Source: Pseudanabaena cinerea FACHB-1277 (GTDB lineage: Bacteria > Cyanobacteriota > Cyanobacteriia > Pseudanabaenales > Pseudanabaenaceae). Taken from it: a stretch of 36,074 bases of DNA. Position 1 is the stretch's first letter, and each line of letters opens with the position of its first letter. The DNA lies in assembly GCF_014696345.1 (NCBI RefSeq), contig NZ_JACJPY010000042.1:1-36074 (forward strand), given 5' to 3'. Below the pieces are notes generated by a model, which was given only the letters and a program-made list of their open reading frames with translations, was not told the origin of the DNA and searched no databases. Made by a program: the position numbers and the translations under genes. This document shows, piece after piece, positions 1 through 7,915 of the stretch.

Positions 1-2
1 AC

Positions 3-359
3 TGCATTTTCTTGTTACTATTTTTATTCCTCTTTATTCTTCCTATTTCTTCCTTGCTTGTACATAAGTATATTTACTTACCGCAAACTTGGGATGCTCC
101 CGGGTATTTTACCTTTGCCGCTAACTATGCAGTGGGCAATACTGGAAGATATTTTCAGTTTGCAGTTTCATTTCCTCCTGTAGGAAGAAGAAAAATTAAT
201 CTCTGCTCTACCAATAGTCCTGGAAACTCTCCTGCCCAACAATGTTGGAATGGTATGTCCAATGCTAATGACAAAAATCTAAACAATGGGCAGTTTACTG
301 GTATAGCTCTTCTTAGCGCCCGAGATGGCAAAACTCAGTGGACATATCTAGTGAAATAA
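3..359 (+). CDS. Small membrane-anchored or secreted protein, 5' end cut by window
   Basis: The reading frame is open to the left edge, so the true start may lie outside; a TTG at 12 is the first possible start inside. The product begins with a strongly hydrophobic stretch rich in Leu and Phe (about 20 residues), which could be a signal peptide or a membrane anchor. The rest (about 85 residues) aligns with the C-terminal half of the protein at 565-1155: both show an F-x-F-A-x-N-Y motif, a K-I-N motif, G-N-x-P-A followed by W-x-x-M, a D-K-x-L motif and a terminal T-x-W. I do not recognise the family and give no function. It could be a diverged tandem copy or a fragment of one. The gene end is sure; the start is not. 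Confidence 0.55.
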   Translation, partial: CIFLLLFLFLFILPISSLLVHKYIYLPQTWDAPGYFTFAANYAVGNTGRYFQFAVSFPPVGRRKINLCSTNSPGNSPAQQCWNGMSNANDKNLNNGQFTGIALLSARDGKTQWTYLVK

Positions 360-430
360 CTGCATCTAAATTGAGACTTTAACTAATGTGAGTGACAAGT
401 TCACATAGTACATAGTACATAAATAGTATA

Positions 431-467
431 TAAAGATTTTTGGGAGCGGTGCTTTCAAAAATCTTTA
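431..467 (+). terminator. Stem-loop after first gene
   Basis: A 12-bp perfect inverted repeat (431-442 and 456-467) with a 13-nt loop is followed by TGCTTTTT. It lies 72 nt downstream of the stop codon at 359 and before the next gene at 565. It fits an intrinsic terminator, although the stem is AT-rich. Confidence 0.45.
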
Positions 468-564
468 TGCTTTTTAACTAAGCCAAAGCACTGTAATTTC
501 CCCAATATCATTTTTTATTTGCGAAATAATTATTATTTTGATTTAACTAAGAATATCTAACTGC

Positions 565-1155
565 ATGAAATCTCTAACTAAAATTTTTATTGTTTTATTG
601 TTGAGCGCAACTATTGCCTTTGGTAGTTTTAATAATTACGCTAATTCTTCACCTATAATTCCTTTAGACCACAGTCAATCTATTCCATCCGATCTACAGC
701 CACAAATTCTTCCTAATCAAACCATAGAAATACCAATGACGATTACATATAAAAGGATGGTTGAAATAGCTAATAAGACTCAATGTATTCTTAAACCTAT
801 AGGTGCTTACAATAAATCCTTAGAATGGCCTTTAGGTGATATTGATTCATTGCGATTAGTAGCTGAAAGATTTAACAGTGATAGCTTTTCTTTTGCATCT
901 AATTATCAAATTGATTGCGGGATAGGTAAAGAAAAAAGAAATTTACAATTTTCAACATCATTAGATACTGAAGGGAATAAAAAGATTAATATTGGAGTTA
1001 TTAATCAAAATGGCAATCAGCCAGCAAAATTAACTTGGGATCAAATGATAGACCCTGATGACAAATCTCTCCTTAATCCTCCCTTTGGGGTTAATGCTTT
1101 TATTAGACAAAAAGACCAGACATCAATCTGGCTCTTTGAAGTTGTAGAAAAATAA
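565..1155 (+). CDS. Secreted protein of unknown family, paralogue of the first gene
   Basis: A 196-aa protein with a clear Sec signal peptide: Lys near the start, a hydrophobic core (IFIVLLLSATIAFG) and a small-residue cleavage region near residue 27. The mature part has two sections. Residues about 55-105 are specific to this protein. Residues about 107-196 match the upstream gene (shared F-x-F-A-x-N-Y, K-I-N, G-N-Q-P-A-x-x-x-W, D-K-S-L and T-x-W positions). Two Cys residues (in TQCIL and IDCGIG) could pair in the periplasm. No catalytic motif is visible and I cannot name the family. The ATG has no strong Shine-Dalgarno sequence. The codons are AT-rich compared with the genes from 2.4 kb onward. 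Confidence 0.7.
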   Translation: MKSLTKIFIVLLLSATIAFGSFNNYANSSPIIPLDHSQSIPSDLQPQILPNQTIEIPMTITYKRMVEIANKTQCILKPIGAYNKSLEWPLGDIDSLRLVAERFNSDSFSFASNYQIDCGIGKEKRNLQFSTSLDTEGNKKINIGVINQNGNQPAKLTWDQMIDPDDKSLLNPPFGVNAFIRQKDQTSIWLFEVVEK

Positions 1156-1263
1156 TAGCTTTTCTGCTCATTGTGGAAAGTAGATGATGAACGGCTAATG
1201 AAAATGCTACACCCGCAGGAATTACATTGTCCAAACTGACACGCATTACCATCTCTTATCTAT

Positions 1264-1296
1264 GTAGCGGTTGTGAGCAGCGAGTAACGCCGCTAC
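1264..1296 (-). terminator. Inverted repeat directly after the J-domain gene
   Basis: GTAGCGG (1264-1270) pairs with CCGCTAC (1290-1296), immediately downstream of the minus-strand stop codon at 1297-1299. The loop is 19 nt and there is no clear T-run, so it may be an attenuating or RNA-stabilising hairpin. It sits between two convergent genes. Confidence 0.35.
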
Positions 1297-1947
1297 TTAC
1301 TTCTGGGTTTTAAGTTGCTGTACTCTTTCTAAGTCACGCTTTACTTCAAATACCAATTCACGGTTCTTAGAGTCAATATTCAATGCTTTGTTAAGATAAA
1401 TTTCTGCCTCTCGCAATTTACCTTTCAAAATTAACTCACTGCTCCAGCGATGATAGGTGACGGCTTGCCAATGGGTTACTTCTGGGGAATTGGGATACCT
1501 TTCGCTCATGCCCTCTACCACCGCGATCGCCACCACATATTTTTTTTGCTTGAGTAGCTCTTGCACCCGCCGCAACATATCTAACTTCAGTTTTAATTCA
1601 GGATCGCTGTTAATTGGATCAATCCGATTATTAACCTGCTTAACTTCAAGCTTGACTTTGGGTGGGGGTGGGGTAGGATTTTGGGGCTTTGGTGCAGGCG
1701 ATCGCACCTCTTGGGGCGGATTTTTGGCAAATATTTCCTTGGATAGATCCTTTAGATCGCCCTGATCCGCATCCTTGAGCATTTTGTAAGCTTCTTGGAC
1801 CTGTTGAAACTTTTCGGAAGCGGCGGGATCATTTTGGTTGACATCAGGGTGATATTTGCGTGCTAGGCGGCGATAGGCAACCTTAATGTCATCGAGCGTG
1901 GCATTGCGGGGTATTCCTAAGAGCCGATAGCATTCCGATAGATGCAT
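1297..1947 (-). CDS. J-domain (DnaJ-like) protein with TPR-like C-terminus
   Basis: A 216-aa protein. Residues 1-60 form a J domain with the diagnostic HPD tripeptide at 33-35, so it should stimulate the ATPase of an Hsp70 (DnaK). There is no Gly/Phe-rich region, zinc finger or DnaJ C-terminal domain, so it is not the housekeeping DnaJ. A proline-rich linker (about 75-97) leads to residues 125-210, which look like tetratricopeptide helices (HWQAVTYHRWSSELILKGK, then AEIYLNKALNIDSKN). This architecture is common in cyanobacteria and probably couples DnaK to particular clients. The start at ATG 1947 is right because the J domain begins within the first five residues. It lies downstream of the 54-aa gene on the same strand. 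Confidence 0.85.
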   Translation of the reverse strand: MHLSECYRLLGIPRNATLDDIKVAYRRLARKYHPDVNQNDPAASEKFQQVQEAYKMLKDADQGDLKDLSKEIFAKNPPQEVRSPAPKPQNPTPPPPKVKLEVKQVNNRIDPINSDPELKLKLDMLRRVQELLKQKKYVVAIAVVEGMSERYPNSPEVTHWQAVTYHRWSSELILKGKLREAEIYLNKALNIDSKNRELVFEVKRDLERVQQLKTQK

Positions 1948-1982
1948 GAAATTACAGAATATTGAAGTTTTGAGTGGCAGAA

Positions 1983-2023
1983 AAGTTTATAAGAGGGGCG
2001 CTATGCGCTCCTTTTATAAACTT
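1983..2023. repeat. 41-nt strong stem-loop between two minus-strand genes
   Basis: Arms 1983-2001 and 2005-2023 are 19 nt long with a 3-nt loop. Read on the plus strand all 19 positions pair (two as G-U); on the minus strand two become A-C mismatches. It lies just after the stop of the 54-aa gene (2032) and before the J-domain gene. It may be a terminator for the small gene or a dispersed palindromic repeat. No T-run follows on the minus strand. Confidence 0.5.
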
Positions 2024-2031
2024 CTCTGGAT

Positions 2032-2196
2032 TTAAGGCTTCTTACGAATTGTATATTTGCCTTTGCTGGTAACGGGCGATCCCTTATTAGCTTCTACAAG
2101 TTTAATATATTTGTCCAAAGCTTCTTCCTTGGTGGAATGCTCAGAAATAACATGAACTTTGCGACTACCCGCCAGTTCGAGGACAACTTGGTGCAT
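2032..2196 (-). CDS. 54-aa basic protein of unknown function
   Basis: Read on the minus strand from ATG 2196-2194 to TAA 2034-2032, this gives a 54-residue protein starting MHQVVLELAGSRKVHV and ending KGKYTIRKKP. It is lysine-rich (nine Lys), has no Cys and no signal peptide. The pattern is a beta strand, a helix (TKEEALDKYIKLVEAN) and a basic beta tail, so a small folded domain is plausible. It is too short for most ORF cut-offs but its composition looks like a real protein, and a strong stem-loop follows its stop. I do not recognise the family. The next gene on the same strand is the J-domain protein 84 nt away. Confidence 0.6.
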   Translation of the reverse strand: MHQVVLELAGSRKVHVISEHSTKEEALDKYIKLVEANKGSPVTSKGKYTIRKKP

Positions 2197-2382
2197 GATT
2201 GTTAGCCAATGCTCATCTTAGACAGAAATCTATGTGTAGTTTAGCAAATATTTAGTAAAACAAATCAAAACCTACAAATGCAGGTAAATGTAGGTAACAG
2301 AGGAAATTACAGCTACAGCGCTTTGCCCTGATTTAAATCACAGAAGGTTAGAATAGAATTATGTTTACCATTTCTTAATCTA

Positions 2383-3492
2383 ATGTCAGAAGTAACCATG
2401 GTGGAAGCATTGCCGATCTTAGCGATCGCACCAGCACGACTTTTACGGGGTAACGGGATCTTGTCGCAACTCCCTAAATATTTATCGCGCTATGGAAGTA
2501 AAGCGCTGGTAATTGCTGGCAATATGGCGGGGCAGGTCACAGTCAATTATTTCAACAACATTAACATAGAAATTATTCAGGCTCCCGCGATCGCTGCTTG
2601 TAACGATCAAAATCTGCAATTATTGCGCGACATCGTTGCTCAAGAACATCCTGACATGATTATCGGCATTGGCGGCGGCAAAGTATTGGATACCGCCAAA
2701 CTAGTGGCGCATCAAAACCAACTGCCCATCATCACCATCCCCACCACGGGCGCGACCTGTGCCGCTTGGACTGCCCTGAGTAATGTATACAATCAGAACG
2801 GGGGGTTTGCCTATGATGTCACCCTTGACCATTGCCCCGATTTAATGATTGTTGATTATGACATTATTGCCACTGCACCTCAACGTACATTGATCTCAGG
2901 TATCGGTGACGCGATCGCCAAGTGGTATGAGGCATCGGTGAGTAGCGGCAGCAGTGAGAAAACGATGGTCATTGCGGCGGTGCAAGAGGCAAGGATTTTG
3001 CGTGACCTGCTCTTACAAAAGGCGGCGGCGGCGATCGCCCATCCCCAAAGCCAAACATGGCGCGAGGTGGTGGATGCCACGGTCTGTCTAGCAGGGGCGA
3101 TCGGTGGTATTGGTGGCGCAAATTGTCGCACTGTCGCCGCCCACGCCGTTCACAACGCCCTCACCCATCTCCCCCAAACCCACCACACCTTGCATGGCGA
3201 AAAAGTTGCCTATGGCATCTTGGTACAACTGCGCCTTGAAGAATTTCAGGGCAATCAGTTAGCGGCTTCATCTCGGCATCAGCTATTGAAGTTTTATCAA
3301 GAGATTGGCTTACCCACATCGCTTACGGATCTAGGCTTGAGCCAAATTACGATCGCCGAATTAGAACAAATCGCGGCGATCGCCTGTCAACCCAATTCTG
3401 ATATCCATCGACTGCCCTTTAGCGTCTCTCCCAGCCAAGTATTGGCGGCAATGGTATCAACCACCAGCCCAATTGTGAGTATGATTGCTTAA
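2383..3492 (+). CDS. Iron-containing/glycerol dehydrogenase-like alcohol dehydrogenase
   Basis: A 369-aa protein of the group III metal-dependent alcohol dehydrogenase superfamily, closest in pattern to GldA. The N-terminal Rossmann-like part carries the nucleotide motif GIGGGKVLDTAK (95-106) and the IPTTGATCAAWT segment. Metal ligands by comparison with GldA are D176 (in SGIGDAIAKW), H257 (in HAVHNALTH) and H271 (in HTLHGEKVAYG), which are all present, so an active NAD(H)-dependent enzyme on a small polyol, aldehyde or ketone is expected. The substrate cannot be read from sequence; cyanobacterial members are usually annotated only as iron-containing alcohol dehydrogenase. The start ATG 2383 gives full length. 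The codons are rich in HIP1 octamers, typical of the core genome here. It stands alone, divergent from the 54-aa gene. Confidence 0.85.
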   Translation: MSEVTMVEALPILAIAPARLLRGNGILSQLPKYLSRYGSKALVIAGNMAGQVTVNYFNNINIEIIQAPAIAACNDQNLQLLRDIVAQEHPDMIIGIGGGKVLDTAKLVAHQNQLPIITIPTTGATCAAWTALSNVYNQNGGFAYDVTLDHCPDLMIVDYDIIATAPQRTLISGIGDAIAKWYEASVSSGSSEKTMVIAAVQEARILRDLLLQKAAAAIAHPQSQTWREVVDATVCLAGAIGGIGGANCRTVAAHAVHNALTHLPQTHHTLHGEKVAYGILVQLRLEEFQGNQLAASSRHQLLKFYQEIGLPTSLTDLGLSQITIAELEQIAAIACQPNSDIHRLPFSVSPSQVLAAMVSTTSPIVSMIA

Positions 3493-3537
3493 TCAGGTAG
3501 GGGCAATCCACCCGTGGTTGCCCTGCTGTGTTCTAAA

Positions 3538-4014
3538 TTAACGCACGCTAGGCAACTCAATCTCGATCGCCTGCTGTTGCATCTTTTTGAATACATTGTA
3601 AAAACCATTGGCACGGGAGGGCGTGAGACTGGCTACTAAACCTGTGTCCTTAATGAAATCTGGCGAAAGATGTTCGATTTCTTTTTGGGTTAAACCACTC
3701 ATACATATCGACAGCAAACCCAAGAAACCCTTACTAATGAGCGCATCAGAGTCTCCGCTAAAAACAACGCGCTCATTTTCATCTAACTTGGCAACGACAA
3801 ATACTTGCGAAACACAGCCCTGCACTTTGTTTTCAGGGGTTTTAAGCTTATCTGGAAAAGCCTCAAGCTTCTTCCCGTACAAAATTAACTGCTCATAACG
3901 TTGTTTGGGATCGGACAGCCGTTGAAATCGCTTGACAATGCGATCGATAGCTTCGGGTAAATTATCTGGACTTGATTGCATGGAAATGTTTAATACGGCA
4001 CTGTATTTTGACAT
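3538..4014 (-). CDS. sufE: Cysteine desulfuration protein SufE
   Basis: A 158-aa protein of the SufE family, which accepts a persulfide sulfur from the cysteine desulfurase SufS and passes it to the SufBCD scaffold for iron-sulfur cluster assembly. The acceptor Cys is C67 in the motif KVQGCVSQVFV, the hallmark of the family. The N-terminal pattern RYEQLILYGKKL and the C-terminal helix FYNVFKKMQQQA also fit. Length is usual for cyanobacterial SufE. The ATG at 4014 has GAGGA directly abutting it, too close for normal use, so ATG 3981 (residue 12, followed by QSSPDNLPEAIDRI) is an alternative start. No other suf gene is nearby. Confidence 0.92.
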   Translation of the reverse strand: MSKYSAVLNISMQSSPDNLPEAIDRIVKRFQRLSDPKQRYEQLILYGKKLEAFPDKLKTPENKVQGCVSQVFVVAKLDENERVVFSGDSDALISKGFLGLLSICMSGLTQKEIEHLSPDFIKDTGLVASLTPSRANGFYNVFKKMQQQAIEIELPSVR

Positions 4015-4286
4015 TCCTCAGCCTGAAAGCTTGAGGATGCTTGGACTCACTATTGTCTGTAGGATGCCTGTAGGACAAGCCCTAGGTCTTACTTAGTGAT
4101 ACCTAGTCTTGCAACTAGCTTCTCAAGCGTGAATTTCCGTATGCCCTACGGTATTTAGCCTATTGTAATATGAAGTCGTGTTGAAAGAACGAGGTTTTAA
4201 GCCAATTTTTCTAATAACTAAGCCTAGAGAAATTTTGAAAGCTACGTTTTTGCTTATATCCATTACCTAGATATTTTTAAGAATAG

Positions 4287-5792
4287 TTAAGATAGCCTCA
4301 AATCAATGTAAGCAGTATCATGGCTGGCTGATACTAAGGTTTCTTGACCTGCGGTTAGGGCTTGTGGTGGCTCGACAATATGCACAGCCTGCATCCAGCA
4401 AGTATCTTGATTGAAAGGACTGGTATCTAGATAGATTTCATCATCTAGCCAGAGGCGAAACCAAAAGGCGATCGCATGGCAGTGACCACTATTGGTAATC
4501 TGCACCGCAATTTCACGAGATTCAGGTTCAATATTTGCGCCACAAAAATCAAAATCAAAGACTTCAAAGGGTTGGCAGAGGGTTGTGTACTTAAAGTTAC
4601 GCAAGTACAACTGCAAGTATTCCGATTTTTTAGAAAAAGCATTAAACAAACTCAGATCGAAGCCCGAGACGATATTCACGCGATCCTCATGGAATATTTG
4701 GCTGCTATCCACTAGCACGGCATAGACAGTTGCTGACTTGGGAATAATTTGGGCATTGGGCTTAAGTAAATGTTCCCTTGCGTGACGAATAGAAGCAACC
4801 GCATATTCCGCCAAAAGCCCCACATCAAAGATTTCACTCACTAAAATGTCGGCGTGATCGCTTAAATCTACGCCAACTTGCAAATCATTGGACAATTTAT
4901 TAAAAGTCGTGATCTGGTGACTATAGCCATTCGCCTCGACAATCCGCCGCGCCATATTCGCCACCACCTGCACCTTCTCACAGGTATATACCTGCTTTGC
5001 ACCCGCCCTTGCCGCCATCAGCGCCAACAGACCAGAACCAGAGCCAATATCTAAAACCACTGATTCAGACTTGACCGCCTTCCGCAAAGCTTGCTCATAG
5101 CAATTATTGCGATAGGTGTCATTCATCATTGGGAAATGCCAACGGGGAACAAAGCGGTTATAGATTTTGTTGAGTTTTTCCGATAAGTCTGGCAGATCGG
5201 GGTTGAGGTTATGGGCATTTTCATAGCAGCCGATCGCTTCTTCAAACTGACTTTGGATCGCGAAGCAATTACCAAGATTGCAGTAGGCCTCGGCATATTC
5301 AGGCTTATGGGCGATCGCCTGCTGAAAATACTGCCCTGCCAAGGCATAGTTACAACGATCGTAGGCAATATTACCGAGTTCTAGCATGGCTGCCGCTAGT
5401 TCAGGGTTGATCTCGATCGCTTTTTGAAATGCTAATTCAGCATCACTTGTCTGCAAGCGATCGCGCAGTGTATACCCATACTCTAGATAAAAATCTGCAT
5501 ATTCCACTTCAATTTCTAAAGTGTCTTGATAGTAAGCAAAGGCTTGATCTAATACCTGATTTTGTGATTCCCCAAGACCACCAGAAGCAGGTGCAACCAA
5601 TATAACATCAGGGTCATAATATTCTGCGGCGTATTGATGTCGAATCTCAATAGTCCGATCATAGGCAGCGATCGCCTCTTGCCAATTTGCTTGCTGATAA
5701 CAAAACCTTGCCAGACGCAGCCAGACTTGATCATCACAGGAATTCATTTCCGCTTGCTGCTTAAGGGCTTGCAAAGATATTGCTTCTAGCAT
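4287..5792 (-). CDS. TPR protein fused to a PRMT9-like protein arginine methyltransferase domain
   Basis: A 501-aa protein. Residues about 20-210 contain tetratricopeptide repeats (units ending IEINPELAAAMLELG and AHKPEYAEAYCNLG). Residues about 216-501 are a class I S-adenosylmethionine methyltransferase of the PRMT type: a WHFPMMNDTYRN segment before motif I, motif I VLDIGSGSGLL (246-256), the acidic ribose-binding residue E272, and a double-E loop SEIFDVGLLAE with E320 and E329, the pair that binds the substrate guanidinium. The C-terminal half is mostly beta, like the PRMT beta barrel. TPRs before a PRMT core match eukaryotic PRMT9. Expected role: methylating arginine in a partner protein held by the TPRs; the target is unknown. 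It is cytoplasmic, with no signal peptide. Confidence 0.8.
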   Translation of the reverse strand: MLEAISLQALKQQAEMNSCDDQVWLRLARFCYQQANWQEAIAAYDRTIEIRHQYAAEYYDPDVILVAPASGGLGESQNQVLDQAFAYYQDTLEIEVEYADFYLEYGYTLRDRLQTSDAELAFQKAIEINPELAAAMLELGNIAYDRCNYALAGQYFQQAIAHKPEYAEAYCNLGNCFAIQSQFEEAIGCYENAHNLNPDLPDLSEKLNKIYNRFVPRWHFPMMNDTYRNNCYEQALRKAVKSESVVLDIGSGSGLLALMAARAGAKQVYTCEKVQVVANMARRIVEANGYSHQITTFNKLSNDLQVGVDLSDHADILVSEIFDVGLLAEYAVASIRHAREHLLKPNAQIIPKSATVYAVLVDSSQIFHEDRVNIVSGFDLSLFNAFSKKSEYLQLYLRNFKYTTLCQPFEVFDFDFCGANIEPESREIAVQITNSGHCHAIAFWFRLWLDDEIYLDTSPFNQDTCWMQAVHIVEPPQALTAGQETLVSASHDTAYIDLRLS

Positions 5793-5876
5793 ATGTATTG
5801 GCTATTTACTAGTTTTACTAAAGACTTACACAAAAATACCTTGAAACCCGCGCTACCCTACATAGCGAAAAGTCGC

Positions 5877-5900
5877 AAGGGCAATTCATCAACTGCCCTT
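5877..5900 (-). terminator. Stem-loop downstream of clpP
   Basis: AAGGGCA (5877-5883) pairs with TGCCCTT (5894-5900) across a 10-nt loop, 50 nt past the clpP stop codon on the minus strand and before the start of the TPR-methyltransferase gene. It is probably the clpP terminator. Confidence 0.4.
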
Positions 5901-5950
5901 ACAAACCTTCCTGTCATTCAAGCCCTATAAAAGACGGTAATTGCTGGCTG

Positions 5951-6547
5951 CTATGCCGCGATCGCAAATTTGGGACGCTGATTAACCACTTCATCGATTA
6001 AGCCATAGGTTTTAGCATCATCGGGAGCCATAAAGAAATCGCGATCGGTATCTTCGGCAATACGCTCTAGGGGCTGCCCTGTATGAAAAGCCATCAACTC
6101 ATTCAGGCGATTTTTATGGTACAAAATTTCCTTAGCCTGAATCTCGATATCCGTAGCTTGACCCTGTGCGCCACCAAGGGGTTGATGGATCATAATGCGG
6201 GTGTGAGGCAATGACAAGCGCTTACCCTTTGCACCACCCGTCAGCAAAAATGCGCCCATACTAGCAGCTAAGCCCACACAAATAGTAGAAACATCGGGGC
6301 GAATATGCTGCATCGTGTCATAGATTGCCATACCTGCGGTTACAGATCCGCCTGGGGAGTTGATGTATAGAAAAATATCTTTTTCAGGATCATCGGCTTC
6401 GAGGAAGAGTAGTTGAGCCACAATAACGTTGGCAATACTGTCATCTACCTGAGAGCCTAAAAATACAATCCGTTCCCGCAGCAGACGAGAAAAAATGTCA
6501 AAGGCTCTCTCGCCACGACCAGATTGTTCAATTACGGTGGGGATCAT
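5951..6547 (-). CDS. clpP: ATP-dependent Clp protease proteolytic subunit
   Basis: A 198-aa ClpP. The catalytic triad is S96 (in GLAASMGAF), H121 (in IMIHQPLGG) and D170 (in EDTDRDFFM), with the same spacing as E. coli ClpP. It forms tetradecameric barrels that degrade proteins unfolded by ClpC or ClpX. Cyanobacteria carry several clpP genes and one inactive ClpR; the intact triad shows this is a ClpP. I cannot assign the paralogue number. The N-terminal part, [26 protein letters not shown], is standard and the ATG at 6547 is convincing. A single gene is read away from the pentapeptide gene at 6933. Confidence 0.95.
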   Translation of the reverse strand: MIPTVIEQSGRGERAFDIFSRLLRERIVFLGSQVDDSIANVIVAQLLFLEADDPEKDIFLYINSPGGSVTAGMAIYDTMQHIRPDVSTICVGLAASMGAFLLTGGAKGKRLSLPHTRIMIHQPLGGAQGQATDIEIQAKEILYHKNRLNELMAFHTGQPLERIAEDTDRDFFMAPDDAKTYGLIDEVVNQRPKFAIAA

Positions 6548-6739
6548 AGTTTATATTTACGATTTACTCTCAGTCTATTCTAATGATATAGCGATCCTAA
6601 TTGATTTGCAGAGGCATATTGTTAACCCCACTTGCCATTTTCCCAAAAAGCATATGATGAGCGGACATCTCTAATTGACTGACAAATTTTAACCATAAAC
6701 AGGCAAGATGCCCGTTCCACAAGGATTCTGTTTTTGTGG

Positions 6740-6758
6740 GTCAGACATCTTGTCTGAC
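6740..6758. repeat. 8-bp inverted repeat
   Basis: GTCAGACA and TGTCTGAC flank a 3-nt loop. It lies in the clpP/pentapeptide intergenic region, preceded by a run of five T. It may be a hairpin or a dyad for a dimeric regulator. Confidence 0.4.
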
Positions 6759-6780
6759 AAGGCTTGCAAGTACTTTTATT

Positions 6781-6828
6781 CAGCCAATCAGGTTATCAGT
6801 CAATCAGGTTATCAGTCAATCAGGTGTA
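6781..6828 (+). repeat. Three 16-bp tandem repeats
   Basis: Units are CAGCCAATCAGGTTAT, CAGTCAATCAGGTTAT and CAGTCAATCAGGTGTA. They lie 105 bp upstream of the pentapeptide gene and could be replication-slippage products or an iterated binding site. Confidence 0.75.
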
Positions 6829-6932
6829 CATCTCTGAACGCTCAATCAAGAATTATTCTATGCCCTACAGTATTTGCTGTATTTTAGTAAGATCCCCATG
6901 CTAGACCCCATTCTCCGATAGTCTCCACAGAT

Positions 6933-7724
6933 ATGCTCCAGAATGTTAATGAAGTTTTAACTGCGATCAAATCAGGCATCTCACTCCCGAAAAAAGATTT
7001 TTACCAAATTAATTTGAGTGGTTATGACTTGCGTGAAGCGAATCTCCAAACGGCTATTCTCATTCGCGCTAACCTGCGATCGGCAAACCTCAGTGCCGCA
7101 AATCTACAACAGGCGGATCTACGCAGTTCTGACTTAAGTTTGGCAATCTTGAGACAAGCGAATTTGCAAGGTGCATATTTGTATCGAGTAGATTTAAGTG
7201 GTGCGGATCTTAGTGGCGCAAATTTGACTGACGCTAAACTACAGGGTGCGCGATACGACAGCTATACTATTTTTCCTGAAAATTTTGTCTATAAGTCATC
7301 AGGGGCGATCGGTCCAAGTGCCAGCCTCAATGGTGCGCCGTTAAACACTGCCAACCTCAAAAAGGCGGATCTGCAAAATGCCAATCTCATGGGGGCGTAT
7401 CTTGGAGGCACTAACCTGACTATGGCAAATCTAGAGGGGGCGAGGCTAGTCCAAGCCGACCTACGCAAAGCCACTTTGACGGGGGCAAGTTTACGTAGGG
7501 CAAGGTTGAACGGGGCAAATTTGGCGGGGGCAGACCTGCGAGCTGTAAATTTTAGTGAAGCTGATTTTGAACAGTTTGAAAGTATCGCGGGCGCTGACTT
7601 TAGTATGGCTCAAGGGTTGACTGATGCTATGCGATCGCGCTTACTTAAGCATCCCCAATCTCAACTAGAGACCCGCAACTCCTTTACGCTCAAAACCACG
7701 ATCGCCACACTTACCATTGACTAG
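6933..7724 (+). CDS. Pentapeptide-repeat protein
   Basis: A 263-aa protein made largely of A(D/N)LxX pentapeptide repeats, which fold into a right-handed quadrilateral beta helix. A first array covers residues about 28-109, followed by an insert (about 110-136, with YDSYTIFPENF, a sequence common in cyanobacterial members), then a second array (about 137-215) and a non-repeat tail. A short N-terminal segment (MLQNVNEVLTAIKSGISLP) looks helical. There is no signal peptide. Cyanobacteria encode many such proteins and few have known roles; some pentapeptide proteins bind DNA gyrase, but nothing here shows that this one does. ATG 6933 is the only start that includes the N-terminal helix. The gene stands alone. 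Confidence 0.85.
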   Translation: MLQNVNEVLTAIKSGISLPKKDFYQINLSGYDLREANLQTAILIRANLRSANLSAANLQQADLRSSDLSLAILRQANLQGAYLYRVDLSGADLSGANLTDAKLQGARYDSYTIFPENFVYKSSGAIGPSASLNGAPLNTANLKKADLQNANLMGAYLGGTNLTMANLEGARLVQADLRKATLTGASLRRARLNGANLAGADLRAVNFSEADFEQFESIAGADFSMAQGLTDAMRSRLLKHPQSQLETRNSFTLKTTIATLTID

Positions 7725-7751
7725 CAGGCTATTCTTTTTCGCGCACATCAA

Positions 7752-7790
7752 AAATTTGGCATTCAAATTTGGCATTCAAATTTGGCATAA
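7752..7790 (+). repeat. Three 13-bp tandem repeats
   Basis: The unit AAATTTGGCATTC is present at 7752-7764 and 7765-7777, and as AAATTTGGCATAA at 7778-7790. They lie in the 191-bp gap between the pentapeptide gene and the porin gene. Confidence 0.75.
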
Positions 7791-7915
7791 CTTACACCGA
7801 AGAAACCGCGCCAATCTGTAACTGGAAAGCACTTATCAGCCAAATATGCCTTTGACATTCTTAACCAAGGAGTCTAACCTAAGTAATAAGGTGTATTCTG
7901 AGGAGAATTTTTAGG

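Larger units (their letters stand above)
6548..6932. other. Divergent intergenic region between clpP and the pentapeptide gene
   Basis: This 385-bp region must hold promoters for both flanking genes. It contains an 8-bp hairpin (6740-6758), three 16-bp tandem repeats (6781-6828) and a segment TATGCCCTACAGTATTT (6859-6875) that resembles TATGCCCTACGGTATTT at 4140-4156 upstream of sufE. No open reading frame of useful length was seen. Confidence 0.6.

Noticed and set aside
1457-1765. Plus-strand frame of 102 codons opposite the J-domain gene
   Set aside because: It is the complement of a well-supported gene and has a low-complexity Ser/Thr/Gly composition.
6781-6828. CRISPR array
   Set aside because: The repeats are 16 bp in direct contact, without spacers, and no cas gene is present.
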